A stretch of DNA of 64,000 bases from Anaerovibrio sp. JC8 (lineage in GTDB: Bacteria; Bacillota; Negativicutes; Selenomonadales; Selenomonadaceae). This document shows positions 8,526 to 17,786 of the stretch, piece after piece. The translations under genes and the position numbers were made by a program. Where the stretch lies: positions 62,001 through 126,000 of the forward strand of contig NZ_ANBM01000002.1 in the NCBI RefSeq assembly GCF_002100115.1, in the 5' to 3' direction. The notes under the pieces were generated by a model. That model made no database searches and was not told the origin of the DNA. It saw nothing but the letters and a program-made list of their open reading frames with translations. Numbering within the stretch: position 1 is the first letter of the stretch; each line of letters starts with the position of its first letter.

Positions 8526-9881
8526 TTAAAAATATCCTATAAAACGAAGCCATTTATCATCATTATCCATGACTGCCTCCACCGACAGGAAATCATGTAG
8601 CTTATACCTTACGGCAAACTCATTGATACTATCCTGACCACGGTATTCATACAGGAGAGACCAGCGTTTGTGGAAATTGTATTCCAACCCAGCCTTCCAG
8701 TAGCTGTCACTAAGGGAATAACGGACATTGCCACGAATTTTCGGCACCAGCTCCCGATAAACTCCCAGATCGAAATTCCAGCGGGTATCCTTTGGATAGA
8801 AATCTATCAAAGTAAATATACCATCGCGGGCTGACAGCTGCTTACCAAAGAGCCCCCGGAACATAATTTCACCATCCTGATTGCGGCTCTTGTGCCCCAA
8901 CTCCCCCCGGCCCTCAAAACGGACCAGTACCGTGCTGGAATCTGACCGGCTCATTACCTCCATGCGCTCCGCCGGAGTAATTGTCACTTTGGTATGAACA
9001 CCCCAGAACTTGGCTTCCTCCAAATCATCAATGCGATGGGACAACAAATCCTGTATGGTGTCCTGATGGCGCTTCACAAAAGCCACTGGTACTCCCACGA
9101 ACATATCCGCACCATCCTGCATGGTCTGGCGCTCCATTAACAGGGCCGCATTGGGTAACGTATCAGAACGCATACAGAGATCAATGGTTCGGACCACTGG
9201 AAGCAGAGGATAAATATCAACTGTAACTTTGGTGCTTTCGCCAACCTCCACATCAAAGTCCGCCCGAAATTCCGGTGCCCGTTCCTGCATAAAAGCCCTT
9301 ACGCGATGCTTCATGACTCCGTTGGTCCAATCCACCGCCGCCACCGGCAGCTCCTGCAGCATCTCCTTGAAAAGCTGGTCTATGCCGGCAATATCATCCA
9401 ACAGTAGCTTTTCCACCACCGCTGGCATGCCTATCACCTGTGTTTCCACGGTGATGGACTCTATCCTGTCGTTCCAGCCCAGCAACTCAACAAATATTTG
9501 CAGATTATCCCCTGGTGCAATTGTCACTGACTTAACAGTATAACCAACCAGCACCTTGTCAAATACCTGCTGTATAATACCTTCATAATAGCTCCTACGT
9601 GATGCTACTTCATCGATATTCTTGCCCTCCAGCAGCTGATTCCCAATGGCTTGGACACTCTTTTCCATCCTCTGGCATACATCCACGGGAATATGACCAT
9701 CACCCAAAACAGAAGCCCTAACGTCTTCCACCTGTCCATGAACTTTGGAAGAAATCACAGCCTCAGCACTGGCAATATCAGTAGAAGAAAAACTGATACC
9801 GGCCACGGAAACCATGGCCAGCATCAAAAAAATTGCACATCTCTTTATTAAGTTAGCTTTACAAAACTCCAGCCACTCCAT
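8526..9881 (-). CDS. exported outer-membrane beta-barrel protein of unknown function, coupled to bamA
   Basis: A 451-residue protein with a signal peptide (cleavage near residue 40) and a soluble N-terminal part of about 290 residues containing several alternating strands such as VRTIDLCMRSDTLP. A C-terminal stretch of amphipathic strands ends in LRFIGYF. The aromatic last residue and strand pattern fit an outer-membrane barrel. The start codon overlaps the bamA stop as TAATG, implying translational coupling. I do not recognise a named family. A TamA-like or BamA partner role is suggested only by position. Confidence 0.75.
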   Translation of the reverse strand: MEWLEFCKANLIKRCAIFLMLAMVSVAGISFSSTDIASAEAVISSKVHGQVEDVRASVLGDGHIPVDVCQRMEKSVQAIGNQLLEGKNIDEVASRRSYYEGIIQQVFDKVLVGYTVKSVTIAPGDNLQIFVELLGWNDRIESITVETQVIGMPAVVEKLLLDDIAGIDQLFKEMLQELPVAAVDWTNGVMKHRVRAFMQERAPEFRADFDVEVGESTKVTVDIYPLLPVVRTIDLCMRSDTLPNAALLMERQTMQDGADMFVGVPVAFVKRHQDTIQDLLSHRIDDLEEAKFWGVHTKVTITPAERMEVMSRSDSSTVLVRFEGRGELGHKSRNQDGEIMFRGLFGKQLSARDGIFTLIDFYPKDTRWNFDLGVYRELVPKIRGNVRYSLSDSYWKAGLEYNFHKRWSLLYEYRGQDSINEFAVRYKLHDFLSVEAVMDNDDKWLRFIGYF

Positions 9882-11860
9882 TAGAAGGATGCACCAACAT
9901 TAAAGTGTACCCTATTGCCCTGGGAACCATGACCAACATCTATACGGATTGGTCCCACCGGTGTATCCACCATGACTCCAAAGCCCACGGAAGCATGGAA
10001 GTCTTTTGGTACCCAACCAGAATTCCAGGCAGCACCCCAGTCAGTAAACAGGGCTCCCTTTATCTTATTTGCCAATGGGAAGCGGAATTCCAGGCTGCCA
10101 ACATACATGCTGTTGCCCCGGAACTGGTCATCACGATAACCACGGAGAGTTCCCTGACCACCGATTCTGAACTTATTGAAATAGCTTAAGTCACTGGTGG
10201 AATGACCATAACAATTACGCAGGGCTACAATCTGATTTCGGCCCACCTTCCGATATACGGAATCATCAATGGTATACTTCTGATACTTAAAGTCACCACC
10301 CAAGCCGGCAAACTCCGCTGCTAAAATTACATTATGACCATCTGTTGGATACATAATGTTATCACGGGTATCGGTTGTATGGGACAATGTAATGGACCTG
10401 GTCAGTCCAAAGTTTTTGCTGTTCCAATCAGCCCATCCTGGCTTACTGCGATCAATCGGTCCGGATTTATGAGCATCATAGGTATCATCACTGTTTTTAA
10501 AATAAATACTATTGGAAGAATACTCACTTACCGGACGGCTAAAGCCAAATTCAAAGCCCTTGGCTCTACGCAACATTTCCTCCAGCAGATCTCCATTTTC
10601 ATTATAATCGTTATATCTATATGTACGATTATAAATCTTGATTACTCCAGCCGTTTCCTTTTTATCCAGCCACGGTTTGCGATAGGAGAATGTCCAGCCC
10701 CGGGCATCGGTACTGGAACCACTCATGGCATAGCTAAGGCCAATAGAATCTCCAACGCCACGGAAATTGGTATCACCTACGCTGATCATACCAATGATAC
10801 CATCGGCTGTACTGTAGCCGGCACCTACACCAAAGGTGCCGGTATTCTTCTCTGTTAAATCAATCTCCAGCAGGCAGGCATTAGGCTCTACACCAGGAAT
10901 CGGCTTAATATCAATGGATTCAAAATAATTCAGTTTTGACAAGCGCTGATAGCTGCGGACTACATCCTTTTTGTTAAGGGGTTCTCCTACCTTGGTACGA
11001 AGCTCACGGACAACCACCTTTTCCTTGGTTTTCTTCAGGCCCTTGACCCTGTAGCCCTCCAAAATTCCTTCATTAACCTGAATGGAAATCTTGCCATACT
11101 CATCAATACCCATATCATGGACCTTGGCCATAATATAACCGTCATTGGTGTAGACCTTCTTGATATTGGCCAGATCCTCCTGCAGGGAAACACGGTTAAG
11201 GCGATCACCAGGCTTTAACTGCATGGCATTAATCAGCTTGTCCGTGGATTCACGGCTACTGTTGCCGGTAATCTCAATATCAGAAATAATTGGGGTCGTA
11301 AACACGTGGTAAGTAACGATTACTCCCTCAGGAATTTCCTCAAAGCTTGGATAAAGGTCGTAGAAATATCCAGTTTCATAAATATTGTTGGCATCCTTGG
11401 ACAGTCCATCAATAGTCAGCGTATCCCCCACCTTGGAGTAAAGGGACAGCTTGGCAGTATTGTACACATCCTCTGTGGCCCCCTCAACCTTAATATCCAT
11501 AATGGTCTTGCCCACCAGAGCCTGGGCTGCTGTTGTAACCTCTGCATCAGTAGGTCTTTCCCCATTCCATTTCGCAGCTGCCTCCTTGGCTGCTGCAGCT
11601 GTGTCCGGAGTATTGGTAACATTTTCTGCTGCACCGGCCCTGTCCTCATTAGTGGCACCAGTCTGCTTATCCCTGATATCTGCCATGGCACCGTTCTCCG
11701 CAACGGCTGCCATTTTGCCATCCTTCATATTGAATACTACAGCGGAATCAACCGGCTCCTCGGCAGAAACCACCTGGGCTGCAGAAAGGCTTGTTGTCAT
11801 TGCCACGGCAAAAGCCAAAGCCTTAATATTTCTTTTGGAATTCTTTGAAGTAAATCTCAA
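9881..11860 (-). CDS. bamA: outer membrane assembly factor BamA (Omp85 family)
   Basis: Core of the machinery that inserts barrel proteins into the outer membrane. The 659-residue protein has a signal peptide ending near VVSAEE, an Ala-rich linker (about 35-115) and three visible POTRA repeats (starting near IMDIKVEGA, ISDIEITGNSS and YRVKGLKK). The 16-strand barrel domain includes the conserved loop motif LRGYRDDQFRG and a C-terminal phenylalanine (GASF). Five POTRAs are usual in Proteobacteria, so this is a short form. The start is TTG at 11860 with AGGAGG eight bases upstream. Confidence 0.95.
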   Translation of the reverse strand: MRFTSKNSKRNIKALAFAVAMTTSLSAAQVVSAEEPVDSAVVFNMKDGKMAAVAENGAMADIRDKQTGATNEDRAGAAENVTNTPDTAAAAKEAAAKWNGERPTDAEVTTAAQALVGKTIMDIKVEGATEDVYNTAKLSLYSKVGDTLTIDGLSKDANNIYETGYFYDLYPSFEEIPEGVIVTYHVFTTPIISDIEITGNSSRESTDKLINAMQLKPGDRLNRVSLQEDLANIKKVYTNDGYIMAKVHDMGIDEYGKISIQVNEGILEGYRVKGLKKTKEKVVVRELRTKVGEPLNKKDVVRSYQRLSKLNYFESIDIKPIPGVEPNACLLEIDLTEKNTGTFGVGAGYSTADGIIGMISVGDTNFRGVGDSIGLSYAMSGSSTDARGWTFSYRKPWLDKKETAGVIKIYNRTYRYNDYNENGDLLEEMLRRAKGFEFGFSRPVSEYSSNSIYFKNSDDTYDAHKSGPIDRSKPGWADWNSKNFGLTRSITLSHTTDTRDNIMYPTDGHNVILAAEFAGLGGDFKYQKYTIDDSVYRKVGRNQIVALRNCYGHSTSDLSYFNKFRIGGQGTLRGYRDDQFRGNSMYVGSLEFRFPLANKIKGALFTDWGAAWNSGWVPKDFHASVGFGVMVDTPVGPIRIDVGHGSQGNRVHFNVGASF

Positions 11861-11908
11861 AGGAAAAACCTCCTGTAATATATTTCTTTTTTATATTAAT
11901 TTAATTTT

Positions 11909-12472
11909 TTATTCCCTTAATGTCTTGCCCGCAGCCTGCATCAGCTGCTGCATCTCAGCATCAGGCACCTCACCCGGCGGCTTGTAAGCTTCTCTGGCAG
12001 GTTGCTGTACCCTTTGTACATTCTCAACTGCCGGAATCTCCTGCCGCACGAAGCCTGATTCAGTACTGTCTGCACTCTTTGGTGCAACAGATTCATGTGC
12101 CTCCAAGGATGGTGGTACCTCCACCATCTGGGCTTTCTCCAAACCTTTAGAGGAAGTATCCTGCTCATTCACTTTAGGTACATTGGCGGGAACCTCTGCC
12201 GGCCTGCTGCTATGAAGAAACGCCAAATAGCCTATTCCGACCAGCACCGCAACAACAAGTGGTGCCAGCCGCAGCAGCCATTTCCGCCATCCATGGCCAA
12301 ACTTGGTTTCCTGGGCCCGCTGAAGCTCAGCCTGAGCCAGCATGACATCCAGGTCCCCCCGCAGATTGTTTTCCTTGTCCATGGAGCTTTCAGCCCTGCC
12401 CAGCCAATCCCTGGCTGCCGATATATGTTTTTTTATTGCCTTATTGTCCTTTATTTTGCGTTCTTTATCCAT
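11909..12472 (-). CDS. single-pass membrane protein next to the sigma factor (candidate anti-sigma)
   Basis: Unrecognised 187-residue protein. The N-terminal 65 residues are highly charged and helical and would be cytoplasmic, because WRKW precedes the single transmembrane segment (about 66-87). The remaining 100 residues are extracytoplasmic, low in order and rich in P, E and V. ATG at 12472 follows GTGGAGG closely and is preferred over an in-frame TTG at 12490. This topology beside a sigma factor gene is what a membrane anti-sigma would have. No anti-sigma motif can be recognised, so the role is inference only. Confidence 0.65.
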   Translation of the reverse strand: MDKERKIKDNKAIKKHISAARDWLGRAESSMDKENNLRGDLDVMLAQAELQRAQETKFGHGWRKWLLRLAPLVVAVLVGIGYLAFLHSSRPAEVPANVPKVNEQDTSSKGLEKAQMVEVPPSLEAHESVAPKSADSTESGFVRQEIPAVENVQRVQQPAREAYKPPGEVPDAEMQQLMQAAGKTLRE

Positions 12473-12608
12473 AAAAGCCTCCACAAGCAAACGCTCCCAT
12501 GGAATATAATCACAAGCTTAATCCTAAACACAAAACATGAAATTAAGGTGAAAAACGGCGAATTTGGGCAAAATCTCCCAATATGTCCGTTTCCCTGCCT
12601 TATACCAC

Positions 12609-13241
12609 CTACTTCCAGTTATGCATAAAACGGGACAACATCCCCCGAATCCGGCGGACTCCGCTTTTTTGCAGGCGATATATGTGGGCAGTGCTGACAT
12701 TTAGCATATCAGCCACATCCTTTATCTCCTGACTGTTTACAAGAACCTGATTTAATACCAGCTGCTCCTTATGGGGAAGCCGGTCTATGGCCTCCATAAC
12801 CATGTCGGATGCCACCCGGATTTCCGCCAGCTCCGGTATGGGAGTCCCCATATCCGCCAACATATCCAATCTGGACAATCCGGATTCCATTTCCGCTTCC
12901 AGACAGGCAATATCTGCATTGCCCTCTTCCTTTAAATAGCGGTACATACGGCCCCTTATGCGATAGACGCCATAAAGGCTGAAGGCCACACCCCTATCAG
13001 GATCAAAGCTCTCTACAGCCTCAATAAGCCCAACTGTTCCCTCCTGGATGACATCCATAATGTTATCCATATCCTTAAATGGCATGGCTGTCTTAAACAC
13101 CAGTGGCTGATAAGCCTCAATGATGTAGCGGCGGGCCTCAGCACTGTGATGATGCTTAAAATCATACCACAGCTCCCGTTCCCTCTCTGGTTCTAGCACC
13201 TGCACCTTATTAAGTTCCTGCATGTACTCAGACAGCTTCAT
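12609..13241 (-). CDS. sigma-70 family RNA polymerase sigma factor
   Basis: Alternative sigma factor of 210 residues. Region 2 is clear: YIIEAYQPLVFKTA, then DVIQEGTVGLIEAVESFD and the -10 recognition part FSLYGVYRIRGRMYRYL. A shortened linker follows, and region 4 has a helix-turn-helix around IKDVADMLNVSTAHIYRLQ. It lacks region 1. Size and region 2 resemble SigD/FliA or SigF types more than ECF factors. It is 13 bases downstream of tamB and upstream of bamA, so it is co-transcribed with envelope genes. Its regulon is unknown. Confidence 0.88.
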   Translation of the reverse strand: MKLSEYMQELNKVQVLEPERERELWYDFKHHHSAEARRYIIEAYQPLVFKTAMPFKDMDNIMDVIQEGTVGLIEAVESFDPDRGVAFSLYGVYRIRGRMYRYLKEEGNADIACLEAEMESGLSRLDMLADMGTPIPELAEIRVASDMVMEAIDRLPHKEQLVLNQVLVNSQEIKDVADMLNVSTAHIYRLQKSGVRRIRGMLSRFMHNWK

Positions 13242-13254
13242 AACATACCTTCTT

Positions 13255-16200
13255 TTAGCGGGTTATTCTTGCGTAGCCCATATCATCATAAATGAATTTT
13301 TCCTCCACCACGTCATTTCCTGGAGAAGCCGTGGAAAATCTAAACCGTGCCCCTATACCAAAAATATTGGCATTATCCTCATCACGATAATATATAAGCT
13401 CCGTATTATCTGTCAGCTCATATTCAATTCCTGCCCTATAATCGTTGGTGTTAACACTCTTGGTATAGGTCAGCAAAAATCTGTCAGATATATATTTACC
13501 CAATTTGATATTATACACTTCCGCATAATTTTTGTCGCCTGTTTTTTTATTAAGATATTCCGAGGTATCCCGTTCTATGGAGAACAGGTCCAGTGCAAGG
13601 GCATTACGAAGGGCTGTTTCCACCTCGGAAAGAACCGTCATTTGCAGTCCCACATTGAACATAGCTGCAAATTTGGCTGAATCACTCATATTTGCATTGA
13701 AATCACTTCTAAGTGTCAGAAGCTGAATGATATTCTGCTCCGACATAGGCGGTGATGACATCAGCTTAAATCTCATGTGCTCTACCGGCCCCTCAAGACT
13801 TACATACACATGGGTACTTGCCACCTTGGTACCTGCCTTCAACGTAATTGAAGGATAAAGGCTGTCATTTCTATTGAAGTTTATAGCCCCCTCATACACC
13901 ATGAAATTGGTTTTCAGATAGTTGACAGTACCCTTCTTCACAGTAATGGCCCCACTGGTGTGGGGGGCAAGGGTTGTACCCTTAAAATGAGCCTCCCCTA
14001 CAAGCAACAGATTCCCCAGATTTGCACTGACAAAACGGACTCCCTTGCCCAGCTCCACATCAAAATCCAGCCCCACCTCCGGCATTTCCGTACTATCAGT
14101 AGGAATTGGCGGTGTGGAAATAACATCATTTTCCAGGAACAAGCGTCCCGATAATTTAGGAATTGTTCCATCAGGTGTCTCCAGGCTGTCAAGATTAATA
14201 GTTGTGGTCAGTGGCCCCCTGAAGAAATCACATTTCACATCCAATTTATCAGCATCAAAACCAAGATGATAGCTTACAGGTGTCAGGCCATCAACTTCTG
14301 CATAGCCTGTCAGTTTATATGTGCCCTCACCCATCCTGCCGGTGCAGTTCTCCAGCATAAAAGTGCTACCCAACATGGAAAGACGCAGCCCCACATCGGT
14401 TACTGGCTTGGTCACGCCCTTTATCTTATATGCACCGTCAGATACCACGATATTCCCCTCAAAGGATGGATGATTTGCAGTACCGGTTATATTGACTGTA
14501 CCATCTGTAGGTCCCACTGCCCACTCAATATATTTTGACAAGGTTGGCAATAGGCTGAGATCCGCATCCTCCAGGGATACCTTTAGATTCATCTGCTCAT
14601 TGCTATCAGAAGCATCAGACCGGAAAGCCCCCAAGGGTGCATAACCGCTCACCACAACTCTGTTGGCATTATTCCCCACCATTTTCTTGGCAATAAAAGG
14701 CTCAGTAATATGAACAGTCTTGTCCTGAAGCTTGAATTTTCCAGAAATACTATCCAGGGCAGCCCCCTGAACTCCAAGGTTTTCACCAGTCAAAGTAATT
14801 TCCGCCATAGGGTTGACAGTTTCTCCTGCAGCCTCTACATGGCAGTTAACCTTACCAGTAATATCACCAACATATCCGGCAGCTCCGGCCAGCGCCCCCG
14901 CATCAATATTTGAAGCATCTGCCGTCAAGGACAGTTCTCCATCCAAATCCACAGTACCCATGACAGTGAATCTACCGTGTTCTCCCTCTGTGCCTGTAAG
15001 ACTCTTTATGGTAATAACCCTATTATCAAGGGTTGCGCTGCAATAAACATCATTGATTGGATATTTGCCAAAACGGCCATCCGTAACATAGGCGCCAAAT
15101 ACCAGACTCGGATTCTGGACAGTACCCGCAATATTACAGTTGCCGTTAAGCCGTCCGGTAATATTGTTATTCTCCCAGCCAGCAACGACCCCCAAAGACT
15201 TGATATCTACATTTTCCAAAGTAATGCTGCCACCAATAGCCTCTGTTGCAGAATTATATCTGGCATTAAGGGTATACTTGCCCTCTCCCTGCTTTACGTA
15301 CATATTTTTGAAGAAAATACGGTGGTTGCGGTAATCAATGTCTCCCGCCACCTCATCGAATTCCTCACCACGAACAACAATACCCTTGGAAGCCACAGTG
15401 CCGTGGAAGATTGGTGCCTCCACATTTCCCGTCAGGGTACCTGTAAAGTCGATATAGCCATCCAAAGGAATAGGTGACCGCTTATCAAAATCATCCAAAT
15501 TTATATCTTTGGCTTCCACCGTAATATTCATGTCTCCTTTGGAGGTTATGGTACCGTTGCCAATATAGGCCCGAATTCCAGGAGAAAGGATATGTATGTC
15601 CTTTAGTGTCAGTAAATTATTTTCATAGGAATAATTACCAGTAATGCTCTGAATGACAATTTCGTCGTTAAACTTACCCAAACGGTAAGTAAAATGACCA
15701 TTCACCAGTGGATTATCCAAGGTGCCGGTTATTTCTATTTCATTATCCACGCTTCCTGTAAGAGGCAAATCCACATCTACGGCCTTCAACATATTTTCCA
15801 TGCGGGCATTTTTAGTGGAAATGTTCAGTTTTACCTTCCTTTCTCCCATAAAGCCCACAATACCATCTACTTCCCAGCGGTTGCCATTGTCACCTTCAAT
15901 AACAAAATCCTTCACCCCCACACCCCGCAGGCCGCCGATGGCCTTGCCGTGAAGTCTTTTAAATGGCTGGCTGAACAATAAACCATCACGGGCCGCAAAA
16001 GAGGCACCTATTACCGGATTATCCAAAGTACCCTTCAGCTTGCCCCGGAAGTCCCAAAAACCGGTAATATCATCCGCTTCCGGTTCAATATCCTGCAACA
16101 GGGACAAATCAACCTCGGCACCATAGAAGCTTATGTCCAACTCCTCACCCAAAAGAATGTCTCCCTGAAGCCCCACTTCACCACCACGGGCCAACATGAC

Positions 16201-17673
16201 ACTGAGATAATCCACATGAAGGCTGCGGTTTTGATAAATCAGAGAACCATCCAGACGGGAGGCGCCAACCCCCATATAGCTGGCTCCGTTAGAGCTGACA
16301 GTAGACGTTACCTTTGTATTGGTCAAATCATTGACATTACCCGTCAACAGAGCATCAGCAGATACAACCCCTCCGGCCTCTGCCAAAGCCGGAATATGGG
16401 CTGCTGCCTGACTGAGGTTGATTCCCTCCGCCTTAACCTTGGCCGCAAAATCAAAGCTTTTGGCATCAAAATCGCCCTCGGCAGCTATATGCCCACCGAA
16501 GATGTCACCATTGAGCCCGGTAACCGTAACAGCCTGCTCAGCATACCTTACCCTGGCAGTGCAATTGGTAAAATCATAGCCGCTGACACTGCCCCGGTCA
16601 ATTTTCACATCAGCATCCACCACTGGATTGGTGGCATCCCCCATAACTCTGGCATTGAAGGCCACCGGACCACTATAAGGAATATCATCTGTAAGAACTC
16701 CCGGTTCAAAACCGTCGGAGGTCACCGTCAAATCAAGAATTGGCCGTCCCTCTACCAGCTTCACCTTTCCCTTGGCTGCAGCTCTCTGTCCACTGGTTTC
16801 AGCACTCATAAACACCTGAACGTCCTTCTCCGTAAAGGAGAAGAGTCCCTTTATATTTTCTACCTTTTTATCGAGGATAATAGCCTCACCGTTCTGCAGC
16901 TCCAGCTCGCCGCTGTAATAAAGCTCCGATCCTGTCCTTTCTCCAGCTGCCACAACCCTGGTTACCCTGCCCCGAATACTGCCGGCCTGCAATATATCCT
17001 CAGGAATAGTACCTCCCGGAACATAAGGAATATAATTGGCCAGCTCCAGGTCGTAAATTTCCACATTAAAGGTATCCTTAAGACCACCATAGCTGGCAGC
17101 CACCTTTACCTCGGCTCCCTGGTGTTTGGCGGTTCCCTCTATACGCACTGCCGGATAATTGTCAAAATCCAGCTCGGCCTGCAGATCCTCCACCAGAATA
17201 TCCTGACCATTATAGACTGTTCTCAGCGTACCACCAACAATGTGTACCATGCCGGTAAACTTGTTATCGGAAGGCTCTTCAGAAACAAGATCTGAAAAAT
17301 TCCAGGAGCCGTCGCTGCGCTGATGGATATCTGCCTCTACATCTGTAAGATACACATCCCTGATTCCCTCAGAAACAGAATTTTTAAACATACTAAAGTA
17401 GCTGAAGCCCACCCTAGCATCAGCGACCCTGGCAATAATCTTATCCTGCTTATCGTAAACAGCAATGTCCTTTATATCCACAGAGTTAAAGGATTCCACC
17501 TTCACCAGGCCGATTTCGACTTTGGTATCCAGCACCTCACCGGCAATGGAAGCTGCGTTTTCCGCTGCTTTCGCCATAAAGACAGAAGATGAAATATAAC
17601 CGTAAATGCAGGCCATTACTATAAAGACCACGGCCAGAAGGCCAAGGCCCTTCCCCATTACCTTACGGTCCAT
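13255..17673 (-). CDS. tamB: translocation and assembly module protein TamB (DUF490)
   Basis: Giant AsmA-like protein of 1472 residues that bridges inner and outer membranes; the family is implicated in phospholipid flow to the outer membrane. It has an N-terminal transmembrane anchor (about 8-28). The long periplasmic region of repeating beta strands has recurring 'GTLDNPxxxG' type units (for example GTLDNPVIGASF, GTLDNPLVNGHF). The C-terminal TamB domain includes SLEGPVEHMRFKLMSSPPMS followed by IIQLLTLRSDF. The start is ATG at 17673, with AGGGGG six bases upstream; the open frame extends ten codons further without a ribosome site. Confidence 0.93.
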   Translation of the reverse strand: MDRKVMGKGLGLLAVVFIVMACIYGYISSSVFMAKAAENAASIAGEVLDTKVEIGLVKVESFNSVDIKDIAVYDKQDKIIARVADARVGFSYFSMFKNSVSEGIRDVYLTDVEADIHQRSDGSWNFSDLVSEEPSDNKFTGMVHIVGGTLRTVYNGQDILVEDLQAELDFDNYPAVRIEGTAKHQGAEVKVAASYGGLKDTFNVEIYDLELANYIPYVPGGTIPEDILQAGSIRGRVTRVVAAGERTGSELYYSGELELQNGEAIILDKKVENIKGLFSFTEKDVQVFMSAETSGQRAAAKGKVKLVEGRPILDLTVTSDGFEPGVLTDDIPYSGPVAFNARVMGDATNPVVDADVKIDRGSVSGYDFTNCTARVRYAEQAVTVTGLNGDIFGGHIAAEGDFDAKSFDFAAKVKAEGINLSQAAAHIPALAEAGGVVSADALLTGNVNDLTNTKVTSTVSSNGASYMGVGASRLDGSLIYQNRSLHVDYLSVMLARGGEVGLQGDILLGEELDISFYGAEVDLSLLQDIEPEADDITGFWDFRGKLKGTLDNPVIGASFAARDGLLFSQPFKRLHGKAIGGLRGVGVKDFVIEGDNGNRWEVDGIVGFMGERKVKLNISTKNARMENMLKAVDVDLPLTGSVDNEIEITGTLDNPLVNGHFTYRLGKFNDEIVIQSITGNYSYENNLLTLKDIHILSPGIRAYIGNGTITSKGDMNITVEAKDINLDDFDKRSPIPLDGYIDFTGTLTGNVEAPIFHGTVASKGIVVRGEEFDEVAGDIDYRNHRIFFKNMYVKQGEGKYTLNARYNSATEAIGGSITLENVDIKSLGVVAGWENNNITGRLNGNCNIAGTVQNPSLVFGAYVTDGRFGKYPINDVYCSATLDNRVITIKSLTGTEGEHGRFTVMGTVDLDGELSLTADASNIDAGALAGAAGYVGDITGKVNCHVEAAGETVNPMAEITLTGENLGVQGAALDSISGKFKLQDKTVHITEPFIAKKMVGNNANRVVVSGYAPLGAFRSDASDSNEQMNLKVSLEDADLSLLPTLSKYIEWAVGPTDGTVNITGTANHPSFEGNIVVSDGAYKIKGVTKPVTDVGLRLSMLGSTFMLENCTGRMGEGTYKLTGYAEVDGLTPVSYHLGFDADKLDVKCDFFRGPLTTTINLDSLETPDGTIPKLSGRLFLENDVISTPPIPTDSTEMPEVGLDFDVELGKGVRFVSANLGNLLLVGEAHFKGTTLAPHTSGAITVKKGTVNYLKTNFMVYEGAINFNRNDSLYPSITLKAGTKVASTHVYVSLEGPVEHMRFKLMSSPPMSEQNIIQLLTLRSDFNANMSDSAKFAAMFNVGLQMTVLSEVETALRNALALDLFSIERDTSEYLNKKTGDKNYAEVYNIKLGKYISDRFLLTYTKSVNTNDYRAGIEYELTDNTELIYYRDEDNANIFGIGARFRFSTASPGNDVVEEKFIYDDMGYARITR

Positions 17674-17694
17674 CCAACATCCCCCTAAAAAGAA

Positions 17695-17720
17695 AACTGC
17701 CACGCAATAACGCGGCAGTT
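17695..17720 (-). terminator. terminator after tolC
   Basis: A ten-base-pair stem with one mismatch and a six-base loop is followed on the minus strand by TTTTCTTTTT. It sits in the 113-base gap between tolC and tamB and may separate mla-tolC from tamB, or work as an attenuator. Confidence 0.82.
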
Positions 17721-17786
17721 ATTATCACTAATGCATATTGCAATTAAAGTATAACATAATAAACTGTAAACTATTTGAAAATTATA

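Noticed and set aside
16216-17295. 359-codon plus-strand open frame
   Set aside because: Antisense to tamB; no ribosome site and no recognisable protein.
13255-17703. Longer start for tamB at 17703
   Set aside because: The extra ten codons overlap the tolC terminator and lack a ribosome site, whereas ATG 17673 has AGGGGG at good distance.
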